64,000 bases of DNA from Anaeramoeba flamelloides (taxonomy: Eukaryota > Metamonada > Anaeramoebidae), in the NCBI GenBank assembly GCA_027625915.1, contig JANTQA010000008.1, forward strand, positions 13,641,001 through 13,705,000. The letters run 5' to 3'. The translations under genes were made by a program, and so were the position numbers. Positions 46,801 to 59,100 of this stretch are shown one piece after another. Every line of letters begins with the position of its first letter. Positions within the stretch are counted from its first letter, which is position 1. The notes below the pieces were generated by a model that was not told where the DNA came from, ran no database searches, and was given only the letters and a program-made list of their open reading frames with translations.

Positions 46801-49800
46801 ATGAATTTAAAAAATTATGGTTTAATTTCGCAAATCATTTTCACAATAATCATGAATTATGCTCCAAATTCTTTCCAAATAGTAAATGTTGTAAGAAAAA
46901 CTATCAAGTTAAACATTTATTAAATCAAAAAAAACTTTATTCTCTGCAAAGAAATTCTTGAAATGATTTGGAAAGGTAATATTTCTAAAAAAATTGATAA
47001 TTATTTAGAAGCAAAACAAACATCTATCATAGAATGTTTCAATTCCACTTTATCCAAATATACACCAAAACAGAAATTTTTCCAATATGAAACTTTTGTT
47101 GCAAGAACTTATTTATGTGCTTTAGTTTGGAATTACAAACATCTCGATAAAACTAAAACACATTTATTTGAAAAAATTAATAAAAATATCTTAACTTCAA
47201 TCAATTGTATCAACCAATTAATAAAACAATATTAAACAAAAAAAATTTCAAAAGAAAGTTAAATAAAAAAAATGTTCTTTTTTCGGGCACGAATTTTTTT
47301 TTTAATGCGACCACTGCTTTAAGATTAAAATAACTCATTTGAAAAATGAAAAAACATTCAAAAAAAAAATCATTGAAATCTCAAAAAATGCCAAAGAGAG
47401 ACAAATTGAAGCCAACACAGTTGTATTCTTCATTATATTTCCAAACCATTCTAATTGGAAATTGAGGGTCTCTCTTTTGTGCTTTTTTTTAATAATGTCT
47501 TGATTTTTCACTTGATTATTTTTCGAAATCGATTACATTACACAGGTTGATTGGTTTTTAATTGGTATTGGGCACAAATAAAAAAAAAAAAAATTGTTTT
47601 TCCATTATATAAAATTCTTTTATATCCATAATGCCTTTACCCTTAACCAAAGTTTTTTCAGAGATGTATAATATGGTATTTAAAACTTTACTTTTTTAAT
47701 AAAAGTGCTATGTATTTTTTTAAAAACTCAAACTTTTTCTTTGAAAAATTACAAGTATATAATTCTTGATAACTATTGATAAGAAAGAGATTAGAACACT
47801 GAAAAGTTTAGGATAGTACTTTGGTCTCTGTGAAAAGTTTTTGAGAAATCCATTAGGTTAATCGGCAAAGTTTGAAAATTTTCTGTTCTTCTAATTTTAA
47901 ATTGAATTTGGGTAAAATAAGAAGTTTAATTTTACTAAGAAAATTTAAATTGAAAAATGTTAAAGTTATTTTACAAGTGTTCAACAAATTTTTTTGTGAC
48001 TTTTTTAATCTCATAAATCCCAAAAGATCGCTACACTCAAGGATTTATGACATTTAAAAAATAATTTGGTACAAGGAACCCAATTATTTGATCAATAGAT
48101 GACAAAGAAAAAAGCCGTTCAATGTTCCGTTAAAGGTTGGAAATTGAATTAATTCTCTTTCTTTCTCAAAAAAAAATGCCTAAAAACAAACAGCGTTTTT
48201 GATTTTGGTTTGAAAGAAATCAGTATCATTTTTAAAAAATAAAAAATAGACCATTAATAAGAGGAATTTCAATATGAGAAAAAAACTCACAAATTTTAAA
48301 AAAATAGAAAAAAAAAAGCATTTTTTTTTCCTACATCAAGTCAAGAATTTTTAGAGGAATGTTCAAAATTAGTCACTGTTAAGAACACATAACAGATGCG
48401 TTGTTTTATGTTTGATCTCCTTGGTATGTTTCTAAAAAAAGCATGAAATAAAAGGAAAAATAGAGACTCATTAAAAAGTTGGGCGTTCTAGTTTGTATCT
48501 GTGATATTTTAAACCAAGTTTTGTCTCCTATGTAAGAAATAAAAAAATTTAACTTTATTGTTTTAGATAACTACATTGGGAGAAAAAAGAACCTTTGAAG
48601 AGCAAGTTATTCAAGGTACCATTGAAAAATAACAAATTGGCTTTTATTTGTTTAAATTTGTTTGTTTTTCTTTGTTGGGTATAGTTGGATTATTAGTTCC
48701 AAAAAATAAATAGCACCTCATATTGTTTCATTTGTTCAAAAATCACCAGTTATGATTCCTCGTTTTGGATCCCCTTCCAGACTTAAAATAATGATATTTT
48801 TCTAGTGGTAAGATTATATTAATTGTCGTTATTCGAACTCCACAATACCATCTTATATCACTTCGAACAATATCATATTTCTCGTTCTTTCAGGCCAAAC
48901 TAGTAACATAACAAAGTGATTGTTTCCAAATCAAAAAAATAAAGACAGTAATTTTTTTCTTTACTTTATGTCAATTTTTGTTTTTGCTTTTTCAACCAAT
49001 AAAAATAATTGGGAGTATCTTTACTACGAATGACTGTGAAATCTATGATTTTAGGCTTAAGTTCCCTTTCATAAAGCAGTATAAGTGCATCAAGAGTATA
49101 ATCAAGACCAATTAAAAAAAAAAAGGTAAAATTTTTCCAGTAAGGAAAACTTGTGTATTTTCTCGATAAGGTTGAATTGAAATTTTAATAAAATTTATTT
49201 TTTAAATTTTAATTTAATTTTATATCTTTAAAGCAATCCAATATAGTCATTATAAAGATCTCTATTATGAAAATTTTATTTTATTCTATTTAACTATTTA
49301 TTGTTCATTAAAAATAGTTTTTTAATTTTCTCCTATTTATTTTCACAAAAAATGATAAAATTAAAATAAATAATTACTGAAAGTTGAATTAAATTCATCC
49401 TTTGAAAATATGATGAAAACAAAAATTGGGTTAATTTCACATTGTTTAATTTAGTGGCCCCTTATTGTTTTTTTAAAAAGTTATGAGATTAGCATTTTTG
49501 TTTATGGCTGAGCATAACTAATTTTCTTTTGTACTATATAGAAAGTTCAAAGTTGAAAAAGTTTATTGTAAGCAAAAAACATTATTTTAATTTTCATTCT
49601 GGAATATTTTTAAAAAGAAAAATAATAATCATTTATTCTTCTTATTTATTGGCTAATTTGGCCATTTTCAAGACCAAAATCTTTTGAAAATCTTTTCAGT
49701 GTGCCTACCATCGATTATAAGTTAAATTGAAGAAGTCCCTTATTATCAGGTTCTACGTCATATAAACACACCACACCAATCAAAAAAAAAAAAAAAAAAT

Positions 49801-51788
49801 ACAAGATTTGTTCCCAAGGATGAATTAAAATTTCATTCAGATTTAAATAATTTTAGTTACGTTTATCAAATCATATTTAATCATTTGGTAATAATTTATT
49901 TGCGGTTTTGTTTTAATTAATTAAAAATTTTTATTTCAATTCAAAGTAAAATAATAAAAGGGTTAATTGAAATAAAATTACAAAAAAAAATGTAATATTT
50001 AATTGTTTATTAATCATCATGTTTTTTTTTTTTTTTTTCTGATTGGTGCAAAACAAATTTCGGAAAGAAATTGAGATAAATTTTTTCATTTCTGAATAGG
50101 AAAATTACAGCAGCAATAAATGACAAATAAAATAAACACTTTTTTGTGAGCGCATTTATGGAGCTCCATTGATCAATTAAAAAAGTGATTGATTTGAAAA
50201 CTCCAGTTGATCTTGAGGTTTTTAATCATTGTGATAAATATATTTAACAATTTAAAATTCGTATAGTTGATAAAATTTTTATTTGTAAAATTATTTGTCT
50301 TTAATACTTGTTGATCATTTTTGAATTTGTTTTTATGAGCTTTGAAGAATGAATTTTATTGGACAAAATACAAAGAAAACTTGTAAATTCGTTAACAACA
50401 ATAGAACTATTGAAGGATAAAAATGATTTTGAAAGTTTGCTTACAAGATATAAAAAATGGAAATTTAACCAAAAAGTAAAAACTTTTTTTTGAATTTATC
50501 AGTCGTGTGCATAATAGTCAAAAAAACCGTGCCCAGAGCAATAAAACCCGTGTTTCAAAATTCAACCTGTAAGATTTTTTTTTCTTCTTGTTTCAATGTA
50601 ACATCTAATTCATTATCAATAGTATACCTAAGGTCTAAACCAATTTTGAAAGGTAAACTCTTTGATATTTTCACTAATGTTTAATTAATGAATTGAATAA
50701 GTAAAAAGTTTTCATAATTTCCTCTATTTTTAAAGTTATTCTGATCTAAATTAAATCAAAAAATTTAATGTTAATTGGAACTATCTCCAAAATTAGATCT
50801 ATTTTGGAGAAATATTTTAAATTTGATCCTTCATTTTGAGAATTTCTTCTTTAATAATACAAATTTAAGGAACCAACACCATATTTGTTGATTGTTTATT
50901 ACCAGTTTCTTTTATTGGTTAACGTTAGGTATTCGATAACAAGGAACACGCTTTTAATTTTTGAAACATGAATTAAACAATTCATTTCTAATTATTTTGA
51001 AAATTCAAATCTAATGTAATAATTTCTATTTGTAGTTAATTCTGAGCAGGATAATTTCAAAAGTATCATATTTTGAAAATGTGTATAAACTTCTACTGAA
51101 CAAGAGACGGTTTTAATCAAACTAATTGACTGTAGAAATGACTAGTTAGTATTACCTTGAATGGGAATTCAATTTGGAAAACAACCAATTCTTTTAAAAA
51201 AAAAAGAAAAAAGAGAAAAAAAAAAATAAAACTAATTTACTAATTCATTTGAAAGAAAGGTTAGGCCCAACAAATAATCTTGCACGTCTATTCTCCCCTT
51301 CCCATTTTTTTTTGTTGTGGTGTCCAAAATTGTTTCGAGTATTTCTTCTTTTGTAATTAGTCTGCCTTCTTTTAAAAAGGAAATTAATGCCAAATATCGG
51401 ACAGTGTCACGGTATGAGAAAGCGAAGGAATAATTGTACCTATAAAATTCATTCTCTGGGATCAGATTAAAAATTTTGGAGTAGAGTTTCACAAGTTCTG
51501 GTATGTGTTGCTTTGCATTTTCACAGATCCTTGGTACTAATTATTGTGAATAAAAAAAATTTAATAAAAAGAATAATTTTTTTTGTTTCCTTTTTAGAAA
51601 AACAAAAAGAAAGTTTTTTTTTAAAACAATTTACAATCAGGTTTTGTTAAATGTATTTTGTGTAGTTCAGAATCAAGTCGTTTGTTAACTCGTTCTAATT
51701 CTTCTGTTAAATCAAGAATTTGTGTTCTGATATTATTGTTGTCATCAAGCTCTTGGAAAAAGGGTTTGTAAATATTTTCTTGTGACAT
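43825..51788 (-). CDS. TSN: translin (C3PO RNase subunit)
   Basis: Three exons, 51788-51635, 51536-51241 and 44061-43825, sum to 687 nt and 228 residues, the same length as human translin. Exon 1 is MSQENIYKPFFQELDDNNN...LHKIHLTKPD. It ends one base into a Leu codon at GTAAAT. Exon 2 reads LPRICENAKQHIPEL, FYRYNYSFAFSYRDTVRYL and the acidic IDVQDYLLGLTFLSNEL. Exon 3 gives SRFCVNSM...INTFLNELNGGFKLLNFKN and LRKRYDSLKYDLKKVEEVMYDI, the most conserved part of the family. Translin forms an octamer with TRAX that binds RNA and clears cleaved passenger strands in RNAi; TRAX carries the catalytic site. The second intron is 7.2 kb and contains a transposon. The gene is head-to-head with PIWI. Confidence 0.95.
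44509..45041. mobile_element. TA-flanked element, family A, copy 3 (533 bp)
   Basis: It lies between TA at 44507-44508 and TA at 45042-45043. The left end AATTCCAATTCAAAAGTTTT and the inverted right end AACTAAAATTCAAAATTTTC correspond to the termini of copies 1 and 2. The interior again has TTGATCGATCAA and an AAACAAATTACGTAA word. It is more diverged than the others. Confidence 0.6.
45240..47600 (+). repeat. dispersed repeat C, copy interrupted by a transposon
   Basis: The left half is 45240-45599 and the right half 47319-47600. Removing the insert and one TTAA restores text that runs in step with the uninterrupted copy: ...TAACATTCTTAAGATTAAAA... beside ...TAACATTCTTTAGAAAAAAA... at 4265-4285. 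After the insert, AATTGGAAATTGAG and ATCGATTACA follow as in the 4-kb copy. Confidence 0.65.
45600..47318 (+). mobile_element. Kolobok-like DNA transposon with TTAA duplication, decayed
   Basis: The 1719-bp element is flanked by TTAA at 45596-45599 and 47319-47322. It has imperfect inverted ends (AGCATTGGT / AGCAGTGGT, then TTCGTGCCCGAAAAA on both sides). Its plus strand encodes one transposase-like protein now spread over several frames: 45663-45875, 45817-46275, 46276-46565 and 46665-46961, then 46963-47235. Readable landmarks are LIVDGRFSHPQRKKGPSRYV, AFFKILEKF, IICDENLSLIKK, CCKMCQNQNEFKKLWFNF and a C-terminal TSIIECFNSTLSKYTPKQ...FVARTYLCALVWNY. This order matches the eukaryotic transposase group with nHFw-CC and ES-F-hN-YaPK blocks that I associate with Kolobok. 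One in-frame TAA (46273) and about three frameshifts make it inactive. Confidence 0.7.
50480..51000 (+). repeat. dispersed repeat F, second long copy
   Basis: The right part (50650-51000) aligns with 9860-10200. The left part (50480-50690) aligns with the coding-like segment at 9705-9890 but has stops in the corresponding frame, for instance around CAAAATTGGTTTAGACCTTAG against CAAAATTGTTTTATACCTGAA. The 64-codon plus-strand frame at 50490-50684 is therefore not a gene. Confidence 0.5.
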
Positions 51789-53737
51789 TAGTTTCAATTT
51801 GAATAAAAAAAGAAAAAAATGTTTAAGTTTTGATACAAGTTTTTTTTTTGGAGATTGATTTCTATTTTGTTTTATTGAAAGTTCCTTGTTTTGTATAATT
51901 GTAAAAAAGTTTTGGCTAATCAAAAAAAGATAAACAAACAAAGATCGAAAATAATAGTTTAATAAGAATCAAATTCCCAAAGAGTCTTCAAAAACTTATA
52001 TTTCAATTGTTAATTTTGTGTTCTTTTTTTAAAAATGTTTTAACTTTAAATTTTTATTTGTTTAAATGTAGAGAAACTCTGGAAATTAGTCTATTTTCAA
52101 AATAATCTTGAAAGGATTAGGTTCTATTACTGAGAAGTCTGAGATTAAAGTGTGTTACAATTGAAGGTAAATTAGATAAAGGTTCCATTTACCAAATATA
52201 TCTCAGAAAGATCTTTTTGAAAAAGTGGATAAAAAGTAGACAAGATCAATTAAAACTGATTCGTTTAATTTGTTTCAAAAATCAACATTTTGAGAAAAAT
52301 AAAGATTCCGAGGTCAAATTTAAATGTTGGATCATCAGTGTTCATACCCCAAGTCGAAAAAAATTTCTTTCTTAAATTTTTTCTCAAAAGGTAAATAATT
52401 AGATTATAATTTGATTTTTTTAAAAAGAATAAATAATTAAAACCAAAAATTATTTTTTCACCTTTAAATTAATTATTGGAAATATTTTGATAATACAACT
52501 AACTGTATAAAAGGGAAACGAAAGTAATCAGTTTTGAAATTATAAGAATGGTTGAGTAAATTTTGAAATTAAAAAAAGAAATTATAGTTATATTTGATCT
52601 AATAAGATTATTGATCAATTCAAATAAAGACTAAAAACTTTTAGTTCATTTTTCCTTTTGTGAAATTCGTCTAACTTTATTATTAAAATAATCTTTTTAG
52701 CCAACTATTTTAAAGTACAGCTTAGAAATTACAAATAAAGGAAATTGAACCCATAAATTTTTCAACACATCTTTTATATATCTAGTCTTAATAAAAAATT
52801 ATATAAAAGTGGAAATTAAAGTACAAAAATTATTAAATATTTCATTGAATTAATTAATATATCAATCAATAAAACCAAGAAAAAATCAATAGAAACACAC
52901 AAAATTAAAACTTTATTTAATTTATCTTGTATTAATAATAAATAAAAGTAACTTTTTTTAATAATTTATCAGATTTCTATAGGATGGAATTACAATTTTT
53001 TTCAAATTATTTGAAAAAAGTGGAGTATTAAAAAATATAACTATTAGGGTTTTTGTGATGTTATGTTGATCCACTTGAATACTTTTTTCAGTCATTTATT
53101 TTAATTATTTTTTTGTTTACAATATTAAAATGGTTCAAAAAGAATTTTCTTAGGTTTTATTTTGATAAAGAAAATAATTTTGAAAACAATTTTATCAAGT
53201 ATTTTATCCTTTTAATCTAGATTCTTGGATATATTTGAAATTCGAGTTTTATTTAATATTTTAACTTTACAGAATCGAAATAAAATATAGATTTATTAAT
53301 CATTGAATTTCAAAATTAACTGAAGACATTTCTTTATCACCACAAAAATACATTCAAATTACACAACTCCAAAAACAATATCTGAGAATAATTTAACCAT
53401 GAATCTTTTTTTCATGAGACTTTACAATTCAATCATTTATTATTTGTTTTAATCCCAAAATAATAATCAGGCGAAGTTATTAAGTTTAAAACTCTTGATC
53501 AAGAAATCAAATAATTTATAGATTGATGTTTTTAAATCAAATTCTGTTTGTATGAAACGTCTTCTTAGATGAAAATTTAATAAAAATTAGTAAAAGAAGA
53601 ATTAAGTTCAAAAAAAACTTTTCAAATGTCATTTTTTTTAAAATGTCGATCTGTACTACTTTTTTTTTCTTCTTTAAAAAAAGTTTTTTTTCTTCTTTTC
53701 TAAAACAGGTTTCTGTGAAATTAACGCTTCAAACAAA
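51789..53737. other. divergent intergenic region between translin and PIWI
   Basis: About 1.95 kb separates the two start codons. The region must hold both promoters, but no TATA-like or other motif can be picked out in such AT-rich DNA. It contains one coding-like stretch (52119-52373). From 52400 to 53700 I see only AT-rich spacer with homopolymer runs. Confidence 0.6.
52119..52373 (+). other. unassigned open stretch of about 84 codons between translin and PIWI
   Basis: It is open from GATTAG (an in-frame stop that could also be a splice acceptor) to a TAA. It reads VLLLRSLRLKCVTIEGKLDK, IYQIYLRKIFLKKWIKSRQD and SEVKFKCWIISVHTPSRKKF. There is no ATG near the front. Composition (Arg, Trp, Cys, Val, Pro) is unlike translated spacer. 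No family is recognised; it may be an exon or a transposon scrap. Confidence 0.3.
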
Positions 53738-56035
53738 ATGGTTTGGAACAATTTTTTAAATATACACTCTTACTAATTAACGTTTATTAATTTCAAATAG
53801 ATACACAGGAAACACCAAAATTTGGAAAGTCTGGAAGAAAAATCGTTGTTTCATCAAATTACTATCCAGTAAAATTTGACTTTAATGAAGCATACCAATA
53901 CCAAATTATAATTACTGTAAGATAATAACAAAAATTTCTTTTTCTTTGTTGAATTTTAATGCTGTGTTAAATCTGAACAACTTTTTTCATTAATTTAATT
54001 CATAGCCAACAATAATGGCTTTTAAAGCTAAAAGACAAATTGTTTTTATGGCACTTAAAGAAAAAGGTAAACTCTCTTTCATCAACAACAAAAAAAAAAA
54101 CAACAATATCTTTTTTAATTACGCTTGAATGTTCCACCCAAAATTTCAAGACAAAACCAAATCTTACAATTGATCAGTACTGTTCTGGAGATCTGTTTTT
54201 TAAATGCTTTGAAAATAGATGACAAAAACAAAAAAAAGAAAAACAAAAAAATTCATTGCATAAAGCTGTTTTCAAAAAGTGAAGAATTTATAGTTTGAAA
54301 AAGTTTTGACAAATACTGCTGATAAGATTGAATTAAACACTCTGAGTAATACTTTTTGAACGCACTTTTTTAAAAACACAAAAGTTTTGACCTTTCAAAT
54401 TTTTAACACAAAAAACATTTTAAGTGAATTCTACATTACCAAAAAGTGAAAAAAACGAAAGTCGTTTTAAAAAAGTGTAAATATAAACTTTTTGAATTTA
54501 GCCTGGAAATAGGTCGAATGAAGTTTGTTCATAATTTATCTATGATCCTTTTCAAAACTTTTTTTCTTCACTTTTTTCAAACGCTTGTAAAAAATCATAG
54601 ACAATCTGATCTTTTTAAATCCTAATTGTAAAAATCTAAAGGCAACTGCTAAGACATCGATTTTAATGAACAGTTTAAAATGTTACTGTACTCGTCAACG
54701 TTTTGTCTTTTTCATTTTTTTTTCTGAGCGGAATTGAAAAAATAGCAAATAAAATCATCTAATTTATAAAAAAAACTGAAAAAGAGAAAAAAAATCATGT
54801 TTTTTGACTTATTCCTTCCAATTTTTTTGTTCAAAAATTGAAAATTAAAGATTTTGTCCTATTTGGGAATTGATATTAAAAGAAAAATTATACCAAAAAG
54901 AATTCTATAAATGGGCTCAAGGTAAATTTATTTAAGCTAAAAAGATGTTAATTTTGATAAGAATCAATTTAAAATCTGATACTTTTCAGATATAAACTGT
55001 TTTCTCAACATTAAAGTTTAAATTTAATCCCGATCACAAATTCTTCCAATTACAACCGATCTATTTGTTGTTGCTTATATAAAACAAAATAAACTAATTT
55101 TGATTAGTTTCCCAAAAAGATTTTTTTGAAAATAAGATGAGAAAGCACAAAGTTAAAAATTTGAGATCTTCAAACATAAAATTACAATGGTGAAATGTCT
55201 AGAATCCTTTTTTAAATCTTATCTCAAATTATCTTGATTTTCCTGTTAAAAATACAAGGAAATTAAAAGGACTTTAAATTTACTTTTAAGAAAAAATTAA
55301 ACACAGTACCCCATAAAATTAACCAAAGATCCAGAATCATTAAAATTTGAAAAGTCATTAAGATCTTCAAAATGTAGAAGTTTAAAAAATGTTTTCAGAA
55401 GTTTAAAAAGAAAACAATTTTTAAAAACGAAAAATTCTTTGTTAAGTTTTTTTTTAATAAGTAGTATTATCTTATTAAACCAAACCTTAAAATAATAAAA
55501 AAAAAATAAAAAAAAGATCTTGCAAGATTGTTCATTCTAAAAGTGAAAAAGAAGGCAGACACTATTTTAATTATTTTGAAAAAGCAAATCACAGAAATAA
55601 CAGAAACTTGAATCTCAAAATCTCATTAACTTTTTAATTTTTATTTCTCACAAGCCAATTCAGTTACTTTTTGATGTTTTACACATTATAACTTAGTGAT
55701 AATGGTGTATTCAAAACAATAGGCCTTGGAATTATCTTAAACTAGAAGATTTTTAGTTTGAAATTAAATTGATTTTCTCTTAAGAGTTTTAATCTATGAA
55801 ATTTTGACTTTTTCATACTTGATAATATACATTTTTTTACCCAAAAATACTTATTTATTGTTAAAAAAAAAAAAATTAATACCAATACTTTTTTTTGAGA
55901 AGACTAATAAGATTTGATTTAAATTCAGAGAGAAAATTCTAGTATCTTCTTTGAAAAAAAAATTGATGTAAAAAAACTTTAAATTTAAAATAAACATTTC
56001 TGTAGATATATACATACATAGATAAATACACACAC

Positions 56036-56115
<80 letters not shown>

Positions 56116-59100
56116 CTATTTCAAATATTGACAGAATGAATTCAAATAGTTTAAAAATGAATCTTTTCATAAAAAAAATTAGAATTTTTATTATTTTGTA
56201 GATTATGGAGGTATCAATTAACAATTAAAATTAAAATTTTTACTTTTGAAAAAAACAAAAGAAAATTAAAAGATCAAAATTTTTAAATTTGTTTTTAGAA
56301 TGAATCAGACATTGGTAATTATCTGGTTATTATTGTTTTTTAAAACTGAACAATTTTTCAAAAAAGTTGACTTACTTTAAAATGTTATTGAAAGTGGTTT
56401 TTTTGTGGTTTTATACTATATCCTTATCATAATAATTTTTCAAATTGTAGATCAAAATCATTTTTTCTACTTTCACCAAATTTTTTTTTTTGATTTTCTT
56501 TCTTTTTGTTTTAATTTTAATTTTTTCTTATTTTACTTTCTTTTTTTTTATATTTATTATTTTTATTTTATTTTTTTTATTTATTGGTTAGATCATGTAA
56601 AAAAACTAAAAGAACTTTTAAAATACCAATAAATATAATAAAAGTTGAGGTTTTTTAATTACCCATAAAATAATTTATTTTATTTTTAAAAATATTTATT
56701 TTAAATAATTTTTATTTTGATCAAGAAATTGAGAAATTTTACACCAACCTTTCAATCAAAGCCAGATTAAAATTTTTTTAATATTTCATTTTTTTATGGA
56801 AAATTTGTCGTTTGTAAAATATTTCTTTGATGAAAACCACCTTGAATATGAAGTTTATTATTTCTCTTATTTCCTTTAATTACTCAATTCTTTGAAATTA
56901 TGAAAAACTTTGTAACTCCAAGACACTCTAAATCACGATCCCCAGCAAAAAAATGGAAAAATCATTTTTTTTTACAAAATAATCTAATATAAGAGTGAAA
57001 TTGGGGACTTGACTCTATTCTTTTAAATCCTAGATAATGCAGATACTTTTCATAGTGAGGTCTGTTTTATTCTGAAAATCTATTTATTTTCAAAAAAAAC
57101 AAAAGAATCCAGAAAATTGAAAGTGTTTTTTTTTTTGTTTTTTTTATTGTTTTTGTTTATAAAATAAATTTATTTTCCTCAATTAATTTAATTCATGGAA
57201 AACTCTGTTAGGTTCATTTTTAATCATTGTTTTGATTATAAAATCAAATATCTTACTGAATTGATCAAAGTGTCTTTCATTTTCTTGAAAAAAATATTAA
57301 GTTTGATCTAATATCAAATAGCTTTTTTAAATGTGATACATTGTCTCATTTGAGAAAACAAAATAAATCAAAATTTTTGGAATCTAAAGTAATAAATTAG
57401 ATCTTTTCTAAATTCAAATAAGAAAATTTGATATAAAATATTATCGAAAAATAATAAATTTAAAAATTTCTATTGAATTTTGAAATACTAAATCTCTCAT
57501 CTTTCCCTTCTTTGAGTGATTATTTATTAATTTAATATTGTAACCATTTATAAAAACAACGCTTAAAAAAGCTTTTTTATACAGTTCTGATATCTTAAAT
57601 AGAATAATTTTCCAGAACTGTGTAAAAAACTTTTTTTTTCATACATTTTTATAATGTACTTTACAAAAACTGATATTCATTTTTCTTAATTTCTCTTTTC
57701 AATTTTCCAAATTGGATTTTTATTTTCTTATAACTAAATTCTTTAATTTTTATAATATTAAAAAAAAATAGAGACTTGCCTATATGATGGAAACAATATT
57801 GTATTTTCAAGAGAAGATATTGAAGATTTTGAAAAAACTGTAACTTTGAGAAATAAAGAGTTTCATGTATATCTTTAACTTCAAAATATTTCTTTTAATT
57901 TTAATTTTTTTTTTTTAATTTTAAATTGCACACATCAATCATTACAATTTCTTTGAAAAAATAATTATTTTTTTAAAAAATTACTCCTCCGAAGGTACGA
58001 ATTGAGAAAGTAAAAGAAATAAACCAAAAAGAAGATTGGAAAAGCTTCGAACAACTTTATAATATTATTTTTGGAAGAATAATGTACAACATGGAATTAC
58101 AGCATATTGGGAGAAACTATTATGATCCAAAAAACCCTATAATAAATCGAAAATACCATTTTGAACTTTGGAAAGGTTATTTTCATTCAATCACCCAAAC
58201 AAAAGAAGGTACCTTTTTAAATCTTGATTTGATACATAAAGTTGTAAGAACAGATACTGTCTTTGATCAATTCCAAATGATATCACAACTGTTAGAAAAT
58301 AGATATTCTGGTAGAGGCCGGGGCAGAGGCAGAGGCAGAGGCAGGGGAAGGGGAAGGGGAAGGGGGGGAGGAATGGGTGGAGGTAGAGGCAATGAAAGAG
58401 ATAGATTCCAAGATGAGCAATTGGATAAACCTCGAGATATCGATTATAATAACACACAACTACAAGAAGAAATAAAAAAAGAAATTATTGGCAAAGTTGT
58501 TTTGGCAAGATATTCAAACAAAACTTATACAATACATGATATTGATTTTGGGTAATTTTTTTATTTTGATCATTATTGTTTCTTTTCTTTTCTTTTCTAA
58601 CCATTTTATAAAAAGTCTATTTTGTTAATTAGGTTGATAATTATTTAAAATTACACATAAAAATTAGTTTTTTTACCCTTTCTTTAACGTTTAATTCTAA
58701 AAAATTATGGTAAATCTCTAAAAATCTAATTTTATTTTTACTAAATAAGTATTCCATTATTTAAATTAAAAAAATTTCTGTTTTCTTTTTTTAAATAAGA
58801 ATTTCATCATAATTCTTATAAACGAAATAGCTAACAATTTCTTAATAATTTATTCTAAAAAAAAATTATCTTTTATTTACTTGATAGGACTGTAAAATTT
58901 GTAAATAATTTATTTATTTTTATTTCAGAAGGTGTATTCGTTTTTTTGCCATCAGATTTTTTTTAAATTTGAGAAATAAAATGAAAATTTATTTAATTTA
59001 CGGTTTATTTCTCAAATTAAAAAAAAACTAGGTACTTTTCGTCATGTTTTTTTAAATTTTGGATCATTCTAAAATCGGTAGATAATATATATTTCACAGA

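Larger units (their letters stand above)
44062..51240 (-). other. translin intron 2 (7.2 kb)
   Basis: This is the largest intron in the window, from the GTAAAT donor after SNEL to the AATAG acceptor before SRF. It contains family A copy 3 (44509-45041), repeat C split by a Kolobok-like transposon (45240-47600) and repeat F (50480-51000). Coding-like scraps lie on the plus strand at 50350-50490 (KIQRKLVNSLTTIELLKDKN) and at about 48569-48625 (TTLGEKRTFEEQVIQ). Between 47600 and 50300 I see no other structure. Confidence 0.85.
54067..57771 (+). other. PIWI intron (3.7 kb)
   Basis: It lies between GTAAAC and AAATAG and contains a CA/TA microsatellite (56027-56118) and repeat I (56390-56640). 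An ATCACAGAAATAACAGAAAC motif near 55585 is shared with 6180 and 7290. The open frames at 54040, 55851, 55985 and 56405 come from an exon overlap, the microsatellite or the repeat. No gene is seen. Confidence 0.8.

Noticed and set aside
45600-47318. piggyBac as the family of the TTAA element
   Set aside because: The target site fits both, but the readable protein lacks piggyBac landmarks and has the C-x2-C/HF and ES-F-x-YxPK type order seen in Kolobok-like transposases. The ends also do not resemble piggyBac.
55851-56224. Cys/Val-repeat frames on the minus strand
   Set aside because: They are produced entirely by the CA/TA microsatellite.
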